This document shows, in pieces, positions 52,157-60,729 of a stretch of 64,000 nucleotides of DNA. Under the pieces are notes generated by a model, which did no database searches, was not told the DNA's origin, and saw only the letters and a program-made list of their open reading frames with translations. The position numbers and the translations under genes were made by a program. Position 1 is the stretch's first letter; every line of letters starts with the position of its first letter. Source of the stretch: an uncultured Dorea sp. (GTDB lineage Bacteria > Bacillota > Clostridia > Lachnospirales > Lachnospiraceae); the NCBI GenBank assembly GCA_945870325.1, contig CAMBRQ010000002.1:95139-159138 (forward strand), read 5' to 3'.

Positions 52157-53442
52157 TATTCATTCCCTCCATTTTTTTCTTCGTATTCCTGTACCTTGCG
52201 GATGATATCTCTGTTATATCTTGTCCAGTCGGTATCGAATTTCTTAAGGAATGCATCTACATCTCCGTTGATTAAGAATGTCTGGATCTGAGCATCTACG
52301 GACATCTCGGCAGGATAGTAGTGATCCTGGTAATCGGCCATTTTGCCTTCTTTGATGTAGTCAGCCATACCATCGAGTACTTTCGGAAGTTCGAAGTTTC
52401 CTTCTTTACAAGGAACTGCACTCTGGTCATCCAGATAGATCTGAACGGTCTCATCTGCTAATAAGTAGGACAGTACTTCATAAGCGGCTTCTTTGTTCTC
52501 GCAGTCACTGGTAACACAGAATTGGAGGTCGATACCAGAGTTCAGAACGTTTTCATCTGCATTGTCACTTCCTGGCATTACGAAGGAATCAATATTCATG
52601 TCAGGATTCACAGATGTAATCTGAGGAACTGCATAGTTACCGATTGTGTACATTGCAGATTCTCCATTTGCAAATGCTGTACAAGCGTCATTGTAGTTGT
52701 ATGCAAATGGATCTTCCGGTCCATAAGGAAGTAACTCTAACATCTTCTCGGAGATTTCTGCGTATTCATCTGAGAAGGTTGTCTCGCCTTTGTTCACCTG
52801 CTGGCATACGTCGGCCGGAGCTAAGTCTACAGCGAGAGCGTTCCATGGTGCAAGACAGGTCCATGTATCTTTGAAACCAAAGTACAGTGGCTGAATGCCC
52901 TCAGACTGGATCTCATCACATAATGCTGTGAATTCGCTCCATGTAGTCGGAATCTCCCAGCCATGTTCTTCGAACATATCCTTGTTATAGAGAACTCCGG
53001 CAGCGTTAGCAACGTAAGGCATAGAGAATACACCATCTTCCGGAACATATTCCAGATTCTTAGCAATCTCCAGATATGCTGGCTTGATCTCTGAGATTCC
53101 TTCGAAGTCGGAGATATCCATCAGCATGTCAGAATCAATAAAGGAGGAGAAGTTAACATCTCCACCGATACCGATAATGTCCGGTGTATCTTCCTTAATA
53201 AAACGGGTTTTCAGTACAGTCATCGCATCGTTCGGAGATTCGATTTGCAGCACGATATCATCATGCGTTGCGTTGAATTCTTCCTCCATCTTTTCGAAGG
53301 CTTTGACTGCTTCGGGTTTGTACTGTACCAAGGTAATATGGGTCTTACCGTCTTTGTCTGCAGAGTTACCGCATCCGGTGGTCGCTACCATGCCGGTCAA
53401 GACTGTTGCCATAAGAAGTACAGCAATCACTTTCTTTTTCAT
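52156..53442 (-). CDS. Sugar-binding lipoprotein of ABC importer
   Basis: A 428-residue family 1 extracellular binding protein. The N terminus is a lipoprotein signal with the modified cysteine at about C24 (MKKKVIAVLL start, then ATTGCGNS). It captures oligosaccharides for the following two permeases. The frame is open to 53607, but GGAGAGG and the signal peptide set the start at 53442. Genes run binding protein, MalF, MalG, alpha-galactosidase in one operon. Confidence 0.93.
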   Translation of the reverse strand: MKKKVIAVLLMATVLTGMVATTGCGNSADKDGKTHITLVQYKPEAVKAFEKMEEEFNATHDDIVLQIESPNDAMTVLKTRFIKEDTPDIIGIGGDVNFSSFIDSDMLMDISDFEGISEIKPAYLEIAKNLEYVPEDGVFSMPYVANAAGVLYNKDMFEEHGWEIPTTWSEFTALCDEIQSEGIQPLYFGFKDTWTCLAPWNALAVDLAPADVCQQVNKGETTFSDEYAEISEKMLELLPYGPEDPFAYNYNDACTAFANGESAMYTIGNYAVPQITSVNPDMNIDSFVMPGSDNADENVLNSGIDLQFCVTSDCENKEAAYEVLSYLLADETVQIYLDDQSAVPCKEGNFELPKVLDGMADYIKEGKMADYQDHYYPAEMSVDAQIQTFLINGDVDAFLKKFDTDWTRYNRDIIRKVQEYEEKNGGNE

Positions 53443-53687
53443 TCCACACCTCTCCTTTTCTCTCATGCATTCGTCATGTTGCATGAAGATTTGTTTTTTT
53501 TCTATACAAAATGATAGCAGTCTAACGAAGAAACGTAAATGTTTCAATGTGTGGGGTTTTTTATCAAAATGCGTTTTCGGAATAAAATAGTTGAAGTGTA
53601 GACGCATAATGGTATATAATTGATGAAAAGAAGGTAATTTCGTTAAAAATATATAAAAAAGGGGGGAAGAAATTGTGAAAAATATTG

Positions 53688-53703
53688 TATAAAGCGTTTT
53701 ATA
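53688..53703. promoter_or_regulatory. Cre/LacI-like palindrome in the divergent sugar-operon region
   Basis: TATAAAGCGTTTTATA: 16 bases, CG-centred, symmetrical except for one pair. CG-centred palindromes are typical of CcpA (cre) and LacI-type sites. It lies 120 bases before the AraC gene and 245 bases from the sugar operon. The remaining 380-base gap (53443-53822) is AT-rich; TTGAAG-N18-TATAAT at 53591-53620 may be a rightward promoter. Confidence 0.45.
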
Positions 53704-53822
53704 AATATAAAGAATAAAGCGGGAGAATAGGTCAAAATAGTGTAATATGTTCTCAATATAAGAGAAGAAGTATGAGAGATGTGATTATATAATGTAATTG
53801 TTGGAAAGAGAGGAGATAAGGA

Positions 53823-54689
53823 ATGGCTGATACTTTATTTTCGGTTTTTCAAGATGAGCGTTTTATGGATCTGACAATATATCAATTTGGGTATGAACAG
53901 TGTAAGCCGCTGCATTCATTTGGTCCATATGTAAGGAATCATTATCTGTTTCACTATGTAATATCGGGAAAGGGGACGTTATATTCGGATGATGAGAATA
54001 ACGTAACTATGATATATCAGATATCTGGCGGATCAGGATTTCTGATCGAGCCCGGATATGCGAATATGTATTCGGCGGATCAGGATGATCCGTGGGAGTA
54101 TGTCTGGATTGAGTTCGGTGGCTTGAGGGCCAGAGAATGCATGGAGGCAGCAGGAGTGTCACAGAAGACTCCAATCTATATACCGGATACGCCGGAGCAT
54201 GGAACTGAGATGGAGGAACGCATGATGTCATTCATTAAGAGTGAGGATGCGACTCCGATGGGGCTGATTGGCCGTCTCTATCTTTTTCTGGACTGCATGA
54301 TTCGTTATTCCACGTCGAAACGTCAACTGCAGAGTGGCAAATTGAGCGCATTCTATGTCAGGGAAGTCATGAGTTATATTGAACAGAATTATGCTCAGGA
54401 TATTACCGTAGAGGATATGGCAAGGAGATGTAAGTTGGACCGCAGTTATTTTGGTAAGATATTTAAGAAAGAAGTGGGTGAATCACCACAGGAGTTCTTG
54501 ATTCATTACCGTATGACGAAGGCGGCGGATCTTCTGGCAGTCACTGGTCTGGCGATTGGAGATATTGGGGCTGCGGTCGGCTATGAGAATCAACTGCATT
54601 TCTCCAGGGCATTTAAGGGTGTATATGGTATGCCGCCCAGGGAATACCGACAGAAGAACCGAATCATAAAAGGAATTGACAAGAAATAG
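53823..54689 (+). CDS. AraC-family regulator of sugar utilisation (MsmR-like)
   Basis: A 288-residue protein: an N-terminal cupin ligand-binding domain (HSFGPYVRNHYLFHYVISGK, GSGFLIEPGYANMYSADQ) and a C-terminal double helix-turn-helix from about residue 180 (EDMARRCKLDRSYFGKIFKK; IGAAVGYENQLHFSRAFK). It is divergent from the ABC/alpha-galactosidase operon and directly upstream of a GH13 glucosidase gene, as is MsmR in streptococci. It probably activates both units when an oligosaccharide binds. Confidence 0.92.
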   Translation: MADTLFSVFQDERFMDLTIYQFGYEQCKPLHSFGPYVRNHYLFHYVISGKGTLYSDDENNVTMIYQISGGSGFLIEPGYANMYSADQDDPWEYVWIEFGGLRARECMEAAGVSQKTPIYIPDTPEHGTEMEERMMSFIKSEDATPMGLIGRLYLFLDCMIRYSTSKRQLQSGKLSAFYVREVMSYIEQNYAQDITVEDMARRCKLDRSYFGKIFKKEVGESPQEFLIHYRMTKAADLLAVTGLAIGDIGAAVGYENQLHFSRAFKGVYGMPPREYRQKNRIIKGIDKK

Positions 54690-54717
54690 AGGATTGTAGA
54701 TGGAAGGAGAAACGAAG

Positions 54718-56406
54718 ATGGAAAAGGCATGGTGGAAAGAAAGTGTGGTATATCAGATCTATCCAAGGAGTTTCTGTGATAGCAACGGGGATGGAATCGG
54801 AGATCTGAAAGGAATTGCAGGAAAACTAGAATATCTGAAAGAATTGGGGATTGATGTAATCTGGCTGTCACCTGTATATCAGTCGCCGAATGATGACAAT
54901 GGTTATGATATCAGTGATTACCAGGCAATCATGAAAGAATTCGGAACAATGGATGATTTTGAACGGATGCTGGATCGGGCGCATAAACTCGGAATTAAAA
55001 TTATGATGGATCTGGTAGTTAACCATACGTCTGATGAACATGCATGGTTCGTGGAGAGCCGGAAGTCGGAGGACAATCCATATCGAGATTACTATATCTG
55101 GAGAGATGCAAAAGAAGGCAAGGAGCCGAATAACTGGGGCTCATGTTTTGGCGGCTCTGCATGGAAGTATGATGAAGAGGCGGGACAGTACTACCTGCAT
55201 CTGTTTTCTCCCAAGCAGCCAGACCTTAATTGGGACAATCCGAAGGTGAGACAGGAAGTGTTCCGTATGATGAACTGGTGGTGTAATAAGGGGATTGACG
55301 GATTCCGTATGGATGTGATCAGCCTGATCTCTAAAGTGCCGGGACTGCCGGATGGTGCAGTTGGCAAGAGTGGATACGGAGACTTTGGACCATATTGTGT
55401 GAATGGTCCTCATGTCCATGAGTATCTGCAAGAGATGAATCAGGAAGTCTTATCAAAATACGACTTGATTACGGTTGGAGAATGTTCTGGTGTTACGGTA
55501 GAAGAGGCGAAGAAATATGCATCTTCATCCGGAAAAGAACTGAACATGGTGTTCCAGTTCGAGCACATGGATCTGGATGGCGGCGAGAGTTTTAAGTGGA
55601 ATCATAATAAGATCCGCCTGACGGAACTTAAGAAGATCATGAGCAAATGGCAGACAGAGTTAGAAGGCAAAGCATGGAACAGCCTGTACTGGTGCAATCA
55701 TGATCAGCCAAGATTCCTGTCACGCATGGGTAATGACAGTCCGCAGTATCGGGAGGTATCTGCGAAGATGCTGGCAACTTGTCTTCATATGATGCAGGGA
55801 ACTCCTTATGTGTATCAGGGAGAAGAACTGGGAATGACCAATTATCCGTTCACTTCTCTGGATGAGTTCAGGGATATTGAGAGCATCAATGCATATCATG
55901 AACTGACAGAGAAGGGAATCGTTGCGCCGGAGGATATGTTCGACTATATCAGTTATAAGGGCAGGGATAATGCCAGAACTCCGATGCAGTGGGACGACAG
56001 TGACCAGGCAGGATTCACAACAGGAACACCGTGGATTCCAGTGAATCCGAATTATAAAGAAATCAATGCAAAAGAGCAGATGAGCAGGGAGACTTCCGTA
56101 TTCCATTATTATAAGAAGTTAATTGCTCTGAGAAAGCAGTATGAGATCATCGTGTATGGCAAATATGACTTGCTGCTTCCGGACAGTGAAGAGATTTATG
56201 CGTATATGAGGACGCTGGGAGAAGAGAAACTGCTTGTACTGTGTAACTTCAACGAACAGCAGGTAGAGTATGAGGTTCCGGAGGAATTCGCTGGATGCCA
56301 GGGAAAGGTTCTGATCGGGAATTATAGGAATGATGCGGCAGCGGAATGTGAGATAGGTGAGAAGATTGGACTTCAGCCTTATGAAACGGTGGTATATTTA
56401 GTGTAA
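54718..56406 (+). CDS. GH13 alpha-glucosidase / oligo-1,6-glucosidase
   Basis: A 562-residue GH13 enzyme. Catalytic residues fall at D199 (GFRMDVISL), E255 (TVGECSG) and D329 (NHDQPR), the same numbers as in Bacillus cereus oligo-1,6-glucosidase. The second conserved region is MDLVVNHTSDEH. It would cleave alpha-1,6 (isomaltose, panose) or related alpha-glucosides inside the cell. The VISLI sequence after the nucleophile (rather than VINxxxK) may affect linkage preference. GGAGA precedes the ATG at 54718; an in-frame ATG at 54700 is less likely. Confidence 0.93.
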   Translation: MEKAWWKESVVYQIYPRSFCDSNGDGIGDLKGIAGKLEYLKELGIDVIWLSPVYQSPNDDNGYDISDYQAIMKEFGTMDDFERMLDRAHKLGIKIMMDLVVNHTSDEHAWFVESRKSEDNPYRDYYIWRDAKEGKEPNNWGSCFGGSAWKYDEEAGQYYLHLFSPKQPDLNWDNPKVRQEVFRMMNWWCNKGIDGFRMDVISLISKVPGLPDGAVGKSGYGDFGPYCVNGPHVHEYLQEMNQEVLSKYDLITVGECSGVTVEEAKKYASSSGKELNMVFQFEHMDLDGGESFKWNHNKIRLTELKKIMSKWQTELEGKAWNSLYWCNHDQPRFLSRMGNDSPQYREVSAKMLATCLHMMQGTPYVYQGEELGMTNYPFTSLDEFRDIESINAYHELTEKGIVAPEDMFDYISYKGRDNARTPMQWDDSDQAGFTTGTPWIPVNPNYKEINAKEQMSRETSVFHYYKKLIALRKQYEIIVYGKYDLLLPDSEEIYAYMRTLGEEKLLVLCNFNEQQVEYEVPEEFAGCQGKVLIGNYRNDAAAECEIGEKIGLQPYETVVYLV

Positions 56407-56413
56407 ATAGAGA

Positions 56414-56442
56414 TTGACATTTCTTGATAAATTCGGTATGAT
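56414..56442 (+). promoter_or_regulatory. Sigma-A promoter of the acyl-CoA ligase gene
   Basis: TTGACA (56414-56419), 17 bases, TATGAT (56437-56442): 11 of 12 consensus bases. It begins 8 bases after the stop codon of the glucosidase gene. Confidence 0.85.
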
Positions 56443-56458
56443 GGACTTTAGTGATTGG

Positions 56459-56472
56459 GCGCTTTAAAGCGC
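56459..56472. promoter_or_regulatory. Perfect palindrome near the transcription start (candidate operator)
   Basis: GCGCTTTAAAGCGC, a perfect 14-base palindrome, lies 17 bases after the -10 box, where a bound repressor would block transcription. Confidence 0.5.
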
Positions 56473-56514
56473 GAAAATACGTACGGAAAGATATATCATA
56501 AAAGGGGGATTATC

Positions 56515-58149
56515 ATGCCTATTACGGATATTTTGGAGAAGAATTGCCGTCTCTATGGAGAGGATGTATGTCTTGTGGAGATTAACCCGGAGATGCCGGA
56601 GACGAGAAGGGTTACATGGAAGGAGTATGAACTGATTGAGCCGGTGCGTGCTTCATACTATCGTCGTGAGATTACATGGAATGTTTTTAATGAAAAAGCG
56701 AATCGTTTCGCGAATCTTTTGCTGGAGAGAGGAATTAAAAAAGGAGATAAAGTAGCAATATTGCTGATGAACTGTCTGGAGTGGCTGCCGATTTATTTTG
56801 GTATCCTGAAGACGGGAGCGTTGGCAGTGCCGCTTAATTTCCGATATGCTGCGGATGAGATTAAGTATTGTGTGGAACTGGCAGAAGTGGACGTGCTGGT
56901 ATTCGGACCGGAATTCATCGGACGTGTGGAAGAAGTGGCAGATGAGATCAGCCAGCATAGATTACTGTATTATGTGGGGGATGGATGTCCGGGATTCGCA
57001 GAGGATTATGTCATGCATTCTGCGAACTGCTCCAGCCAGTCTCCGAAGATTGACATTAACGATGATGATTATGCTGCAATTTATTTCTCTTCCGGAACGA
57101 CAGGATTCCCGAAGGCAATCTTACATACGCATGAAGCATTGATGCATTCTGCAAAAGTAGAGCAGAATCATCATGGACAGACGAAGGATGATGTGTTCTT
57201 ATGTATCCCGCCGCTTTACCATACGGGTGCGAAGATGCATTGGTTCGGAAGTTTCCTGACGGGAGGCAAGGCTGTCCTTCTGAAAGGTGCGAATCCGGAG
57301 TTTATTCTTCGTGCAGTATCTGAAGAGAAATGTACGATTGTATGGTTACTGGTTCCGTGGGCGCAGGATCTGCTTCTTGCGCTGGATAGCGGCAAGATTA
57401 AACTTGAGATGTACCAGTTGGAGCAGTGGCGTCTGATGCATATCGGAGCACAGCCGGTACCGCCAAGTCTGATTAAACATTGGAAGGAATATTTCCCGCA
57501 TCACCAGTATGATACCAATTACGGCTTAAGTGAGTCTATCGGACCAGGATGCGTACATCTTGGTGTGGAGAATATCCATAAAGTAGGGGCGATTGGAAAG
57601 GCTGGATATGGCTGGGAAACGAAGATTATTGATGAAAAGGGCAATCTGGTGACACAGGGAGAGACTGGTGAACTTGCGGTAAAAGGTCCTGGCGTGATGG
57701 TGGAATACTATAATGACCCGAAAGCCACAGCGGAAGTACTGCATGACGGATGGCTCTATACCGGAGATATGGCGATGGAGGATGAGGATGGATTCATCTT
57801 CCTGGTAGATCGTAAGAAGGATGTTATCATCAGTGGCGGAGAGAATATCTATCCAGTGCAGATAGAAGATTTCCTGCGTACCAATGATGCGGTTCTGGAT
57901 GTGGCAGTAATCGGTCTGCCGGATCAGCGTCTGGGAGAGATTGCTGCGGCGATTGTATCTATCAAGCCTGGTGTGATCTGTACGGAAGAAGAGATTAATG
58001 AATTCTGTAAGAAACTTCCAAGATATAAGAGACCACGGAAGATTATCTTTGCAGATGTGCCTCGTAATGCAACTGGCAAGATTGAGAAGCCAAAACTTCG
58101 AGAGATGTATGGGGCAGCGCATCTGGTAGAGGAACAGAATCGGAGATAG
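56515..58149 (+). CDS. AMP-forming acyl-CoA synthetase/ligase
   Basis: A 544-residue ANL-superfamily ligase: YFSSGTTGFPKAILHTHEA (phosphate loop), NYGLSESIGPG (motif A5), GWLYTGDMAMEDEDGFIFLV and the C-terminal RNATGKIEKPKLREM with the catalytic lysine. It activates a carboxylic acid (fatty, aromatic or bile-acid type) to its CoA ester. Substrate is not readable. The start at 56515 has AAAGGGGG upstream; the longer frame from 56455 would cover the palindrome and is rejected. It is a single-gene unit with its own promoter and terminator. Confidence 0.9.
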   Translation: MPITDILEKNCRLYGEDVCLVEINPEMPETRRVTWKEYELIEPVRASYYRREITWNVFNEKANRFANLLLERGIKKGDKVAILLMNCLEWLPIYFGILKTGALAVPLNFRYAADEIKYCVELAEVDVLVFGPEFIGRVEEVADEISQHRLLYYVGDGCPGFAEDYVMHSANCSSQSPKIDINDDDYAAIYFSSGTTGFPKAILHTHEALMHSAKVEQNHHGQTKDDVFLCIPPLYHTGAKMHWFGSFLTGGKAVLLKGANPEFILRAVSEEKCTIVWLLVPWAQDLLLALDSGKIKLEMYQLEQWRLMHIGAQPVPPSLIKHWKEYFPHHQYDTNYGLSESIGPGCVHLGVENIHKVGAIGKAGYGWETKIIDEKGNLVTQGETGELAVKGPGVMVEYYNDPKATAEVLHDGWLYTGDMAMEDEDGFIFLVDRKKDVIISGGENIYPVQIEDFLRTNDAVLDVAVIGLPDQRLGEIAAAIVSIKPGVICTEEEINEFCKKLPRYKRPRKIIFADVPRNATGKIEKPKLREMYGAAHLVEEQNRR

Positions 58150-58168
58150 GAATCTATTGGAAATATAT

Positions 58169-58219
58169 AAGGATATCATGCATAATTGGGGATTATCTGT
58201 TATGCATGATATCCTTTTT
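58169..58219. terminator. Terminator between convergent ligase and binding-protein genes
   Basis: A perfect 17-bp stem (58169-58185 with 58200-58216, AAGGATATCATGCATAA type), loop of 14, ending in TTTTT. It contains the TTATGCATGATATCC core and lies 3 bases from the stop of the leftward gene, so it is likely shared. Confidence 0.88.
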
Positions 58220-58221
58220 GA

Positions 58222-59280
58222 TTATCTGGCTGCTTTGTCAGCGAATTCTGTCGTGACCAGATCTTCGTATGGTGCGCGTTCGGTAAGTTCCCCGGCATCT
58301 TCCAATATATCCTGGAGAAGGTCGAAACTTTCCTCTTCAAATACAAGATTCTCTTTCCAGGTATCCTGGTCGTAGTAGCGGGTAACAATGGTAGTGATTG
58401 TTTCTGTGTCGGTTTCTTTGAACTGAGGTGCTATGATGGCTGCAATCTCTTCCGGAGTATGTGTCTGTACATAATCCATGCCTTTCTGCAAGGCATTGGT
58501 GAAGCCCTGGATGACTTCTGGGTTCTTATCGATGTAACTCTTTTTTGCTGAGAATGCGGTATATGGTACGTAGCCGCTGTCGGTTCCGAGAGAGGCCACT
58601 ACATAGCCTTTGCCTTCTTTTTCAAGATTTGTGGCTCCTGGTTCAAATTCAACGGTGAAATCCGCCTGGTTTTCTGCAAATGCGGCTGCGGTGGAGCCGA
58701 AATCAATGCTTTGGTCGATATTGACATCGGTGGATGGGTCGATGCCGTTTTGTCTCAGGATGTATTCGAAAACCATTTCAGGCATGCCACCTTTTCTTCC
58801 ACCCAGAACATCCTTGCCCTTCAAGTCATCCCATGTAAAATCTGGCATTTCTTCCCGTGCAACCAGGAAGTTACCTGCACGCTGGGTCAATTGGGCGAAG
58901 TTCACAACATAATCATTGGCCCCTTCATTGTAAGTGTAGATGGATGCTTCAGAACCCATGAAGCCGATGTCGGCGCTGCCGGAGAGGACGGCGGTCATTG
59001 TTTTGTCGGCGCCAAACCCAGTCAAAAGTTCCAGATCAATCCCCTCTTCCTCAAAATATCCTTCCTCAATTGCTACATACATCGGTGCATAGAAGATAGA
59101 GTGAGCCACTTCATTCAATATCACCTTTGTAACTTCAGGAAGTTCTTCCGTATCTTCACTCTTAGTTTCTGTTTCTTTCGTAGAGGCAGTCTCCTTGGTG
59201 TCATCCTTAGATGAGCATGCAAGAAGAGTCGTCATTGTCATAGCAACGACAAGAACTACAGCAAGTAATCGCTTTTTCAT
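58222..59280 (-). CDS. Orphan ABC binding lipoprotein (SsuA/NMT1-THI5-like)
   Basis: A 352-residue lipoprotein: signal MKKRLLAVVL..., lipobox TLLACSS (Cys about 22), a Thr/Glu-rich linker, then an NMT1/THI5-like periplasmic-binding fold (HSIFYAPMYVAIEEGYFEEE; GGRKGGMPEMVFEYIL). Relatives bind sulfonates, nitrate or thiamine pyrimidine precursors. No permease or ATPase gene is adjacent, so it must serve a transporter encoded elsewhere. AAGGAGG precedes the ATG; CTCACA-N17-TATACT upstream is a possible promoter. Confidence 0.88.
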   Translation of the reverse strand: MKKRLLAVVLVVAMTMTTLLACSSKDDTKETASTKETETKSEDTEELPEVTKVILNEVAHSIFYAPMYVAIEEGYFEEEGIDLELLTGFGADKTMTAVLSGSADIGFMGSEASIYTYNEGANDYVVNFAQLTQRAGNFLVAREEMPDFTWDDLKGKDVLGGRKGGMPEMVFEYILRQNGIDPSTDVNIDQSIDFGSTAAAFAENQADFTVEFEPGATNLEKEGKGYVVASLGTDSGYVPYTAFSAKKSYIDKNPEVIQGFTNALQKGMDYVQTHTPEEIAAIIAPQFKETDTETITTIVTRYYDQDTWKENLVFEEESFDLLQDILEDAGELTERAPYEDLVTTEFADKAAR

Positions 59281-59423
59281 ATATATCCTCCTTGAAATTC
59301 CTAATGGTATAGTATATTCGAAAACATAGATTGTGTGAGATGACGAATCGGAATATAAATATTATCTGAAAGAAGTGGCATACTATATTCAGATGAATAA
59401 AGGATGGTGAAACGGAGGTTATT

Positions 59424-59585
59424 ATGAATCAAAGTGATATGAATAAGAAAAAACAGGAACAGCAAAATCAGAAGAAGAATAATGAAAAGTTTAACAGCAT
59501 CACGCAGAAGGCAAAACCAGAAAATCAGAATCAGCATCATAATGTAAGAAAAGAAGCGGTGGATGTAGATAGATGGCAGATGTAA
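59424..59585 (+). CDS. Small Lys/Asn/Gln-rich protein (possible spore protein)
   Basis: A 53-residue protein beginning MNQSDMNKKKQEQQNQKKNN and ending VDVDRWQM. About half its residues are K, N, Q or H, with no hydrophobic core. CGGAGG lies at ideal spacing before the ATG. Upstream, CATACTA (59379-59385) with AAATA (59357-59361) resembles a sigma-G promoter. Composition and promoter suggest a forespore protein such as a minor small acid-soluble protein, but no family is recognised. Confidence 0.55.
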   Translation: MNQSDMNKKKQEQQNQKKNNEKFNSITQKAKPENQNQHHNVRKEAVDVDRWQM

Positions 59586-59758
59586 TGAGATAGGAGTCAA
59601 AGAAAATGAGGAATAGTCACTGCCAGATAAGCAAGTGACTATTCCTCGATTCCATTTGTATGATAATAATATAAGGTTGTATTTTCATTATAATCCGCAG
59701 AATGTCCATAATCAAGAAATGCTCATCATCAGAGTTCGACATCATAAGACAGATAACC

Positions 59759-60244
59759 CTAACAAACAACAATCACTTTTCGAGGCGTTGTCTGCGGCGG
59801 TATGCTTCTTGTAGTAGTTGAATAATATACAATCAGAAGCAGATTGTTAAAATCTCTGAGTGAGCAGTCAAAGGGCTGCCCGTTAGAAGTAACCACTGGG
59901 GTGGCGCGTTCGACATTGAGTTTCAGAGAGCCATCCAGGGCTTCGAGGTTCTCATCAAATTCTCCGGCATAGATGGTCTCATATGGATTCCTGCGTCCGA
60001 TGAAAATAGCCTGATATTGTGGCGGATATATAAGCGGAACCGGGAGGTTCGCGTCATAGAATGCAGTAACATTCATGCCGACTCTTAAGCGTACTTCGTT
60101 AATAACATACGTATCAGGGGTTAGAATAAAGTTCTGGACGCCGTCCTGATTCTGGATGGTAATCTGTTGCTGGCAGCAGGTGTCACCAAAAGGAGCGATG
60201 CTTTGGATGACTCCGTTTACGGCTACTAAGTTCATAGAAGGCAT
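59759..60244 (-). CDS. Conserved Firmicutes protein, unknown
   Basis: A 161-residue soluble protein with many short strands: NLVAVNGVIQSIAPFGDTCC near the N terminus, GMNVTAFYDANLPVPLIYPP in the middle, and a hydrophobic LLLIVYYSTTTRSIPP near the C terminus. The NGVI...C...F/VTAFYD pattern hints at an OB-like barrel. Such proteins occur in spore-forming Clostridia, but I know no function. Start 60244 follows ACGGAG. It lies 35 bases after the gene at 60567 and is probably co-transcribed with it. Confidence 0.65.
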   Translation of the reverse strand: MPSMNLVAVNGVIQSIAPFGDTCCQQQITIQNQDGVQNFILTPDTYVINEVRLRVGMNVTAFYDANLPVPLIYPPQYQAIFIGRRNPYETIYAGEFDENLEALDGSLKLNVERATPVVTSNGQPFDCSLRDFNNLLLIVYYSTTTRSIPPQTTPRKVIVVC

Positions 60245-60279
60245 AATTAAGACTCCGTTTTTGATTAATATATGCCGGA

Positions 60280-60567
60280 TTATCTTGGATGTTCGTCTGG
60301 TTTGATATTAGCTGCCCGTCCGTTTGGAGGGAGAAAATGATATAATTCCTCGTAGGATTCGATTTCTTCCACAGAGACAGGCTCGGATGGGATTAATCCT
60401 GTACAGTCCTGCATGGAGGCTGCATTGGAGAGATAGTCATATTCGTCAATGATTTTTTGATTGGATTGCTGACTCTTGGATTTTTCAGTTAACGTTGTTT
60501 TATCATCTGTCGTAGATTTGAGATTCATCATAGTTATGTTTTCGTGTGTGGAATTCATGTTTTTCAT
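60280..60567 (-). CDS. Small acidic protein, unknown
   Basis: A 95-residue hydrophilic protein: a Thr/Ser/Lys-rich N-terminal half, then a more conserved-looking C terminus (SEPVSVEEIESYEELYHFLP). No signal, helix or family recognised. GAGG precedes the ATG. It is the first gene of a two-gene leftward unit. Confidence 0.55.
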   Translation of the reverse strand: MKNMNSTHENITMMNLKSTTDDKTTLTEKSKSQQSNQKIIDEYDYLSNAASMQDCTGLIPSEPVSVEEIESYEELYHFLPPNGRAANIKPDEHPR

Positions 60568-60664
60568 CGTATTACCTCATTTCTCATAACTTTCATAACG
60601 GATTGTTGTACTTCATGGTGTACTTGTTGCAATAGGAATCGATAAAGACTAAGATTATAATGTG

Positions 60665-60693
60665 TAGAAAAGAGAAACAATATGCTGTATAAT
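60665..60693 (+). promoter_or_regulatory. Sigma-A promoter of the PHP gene
   Basis: TAGAAA (60665-60670), 17 bases, TATAAT (60688-60693), 37 bases before the start at 60730. Confidence 0.5.
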
Positions 60694-60729
60694 ATTTCCA
60701 GATGTTTTATAAGAAAGAAGGGAGAATTC

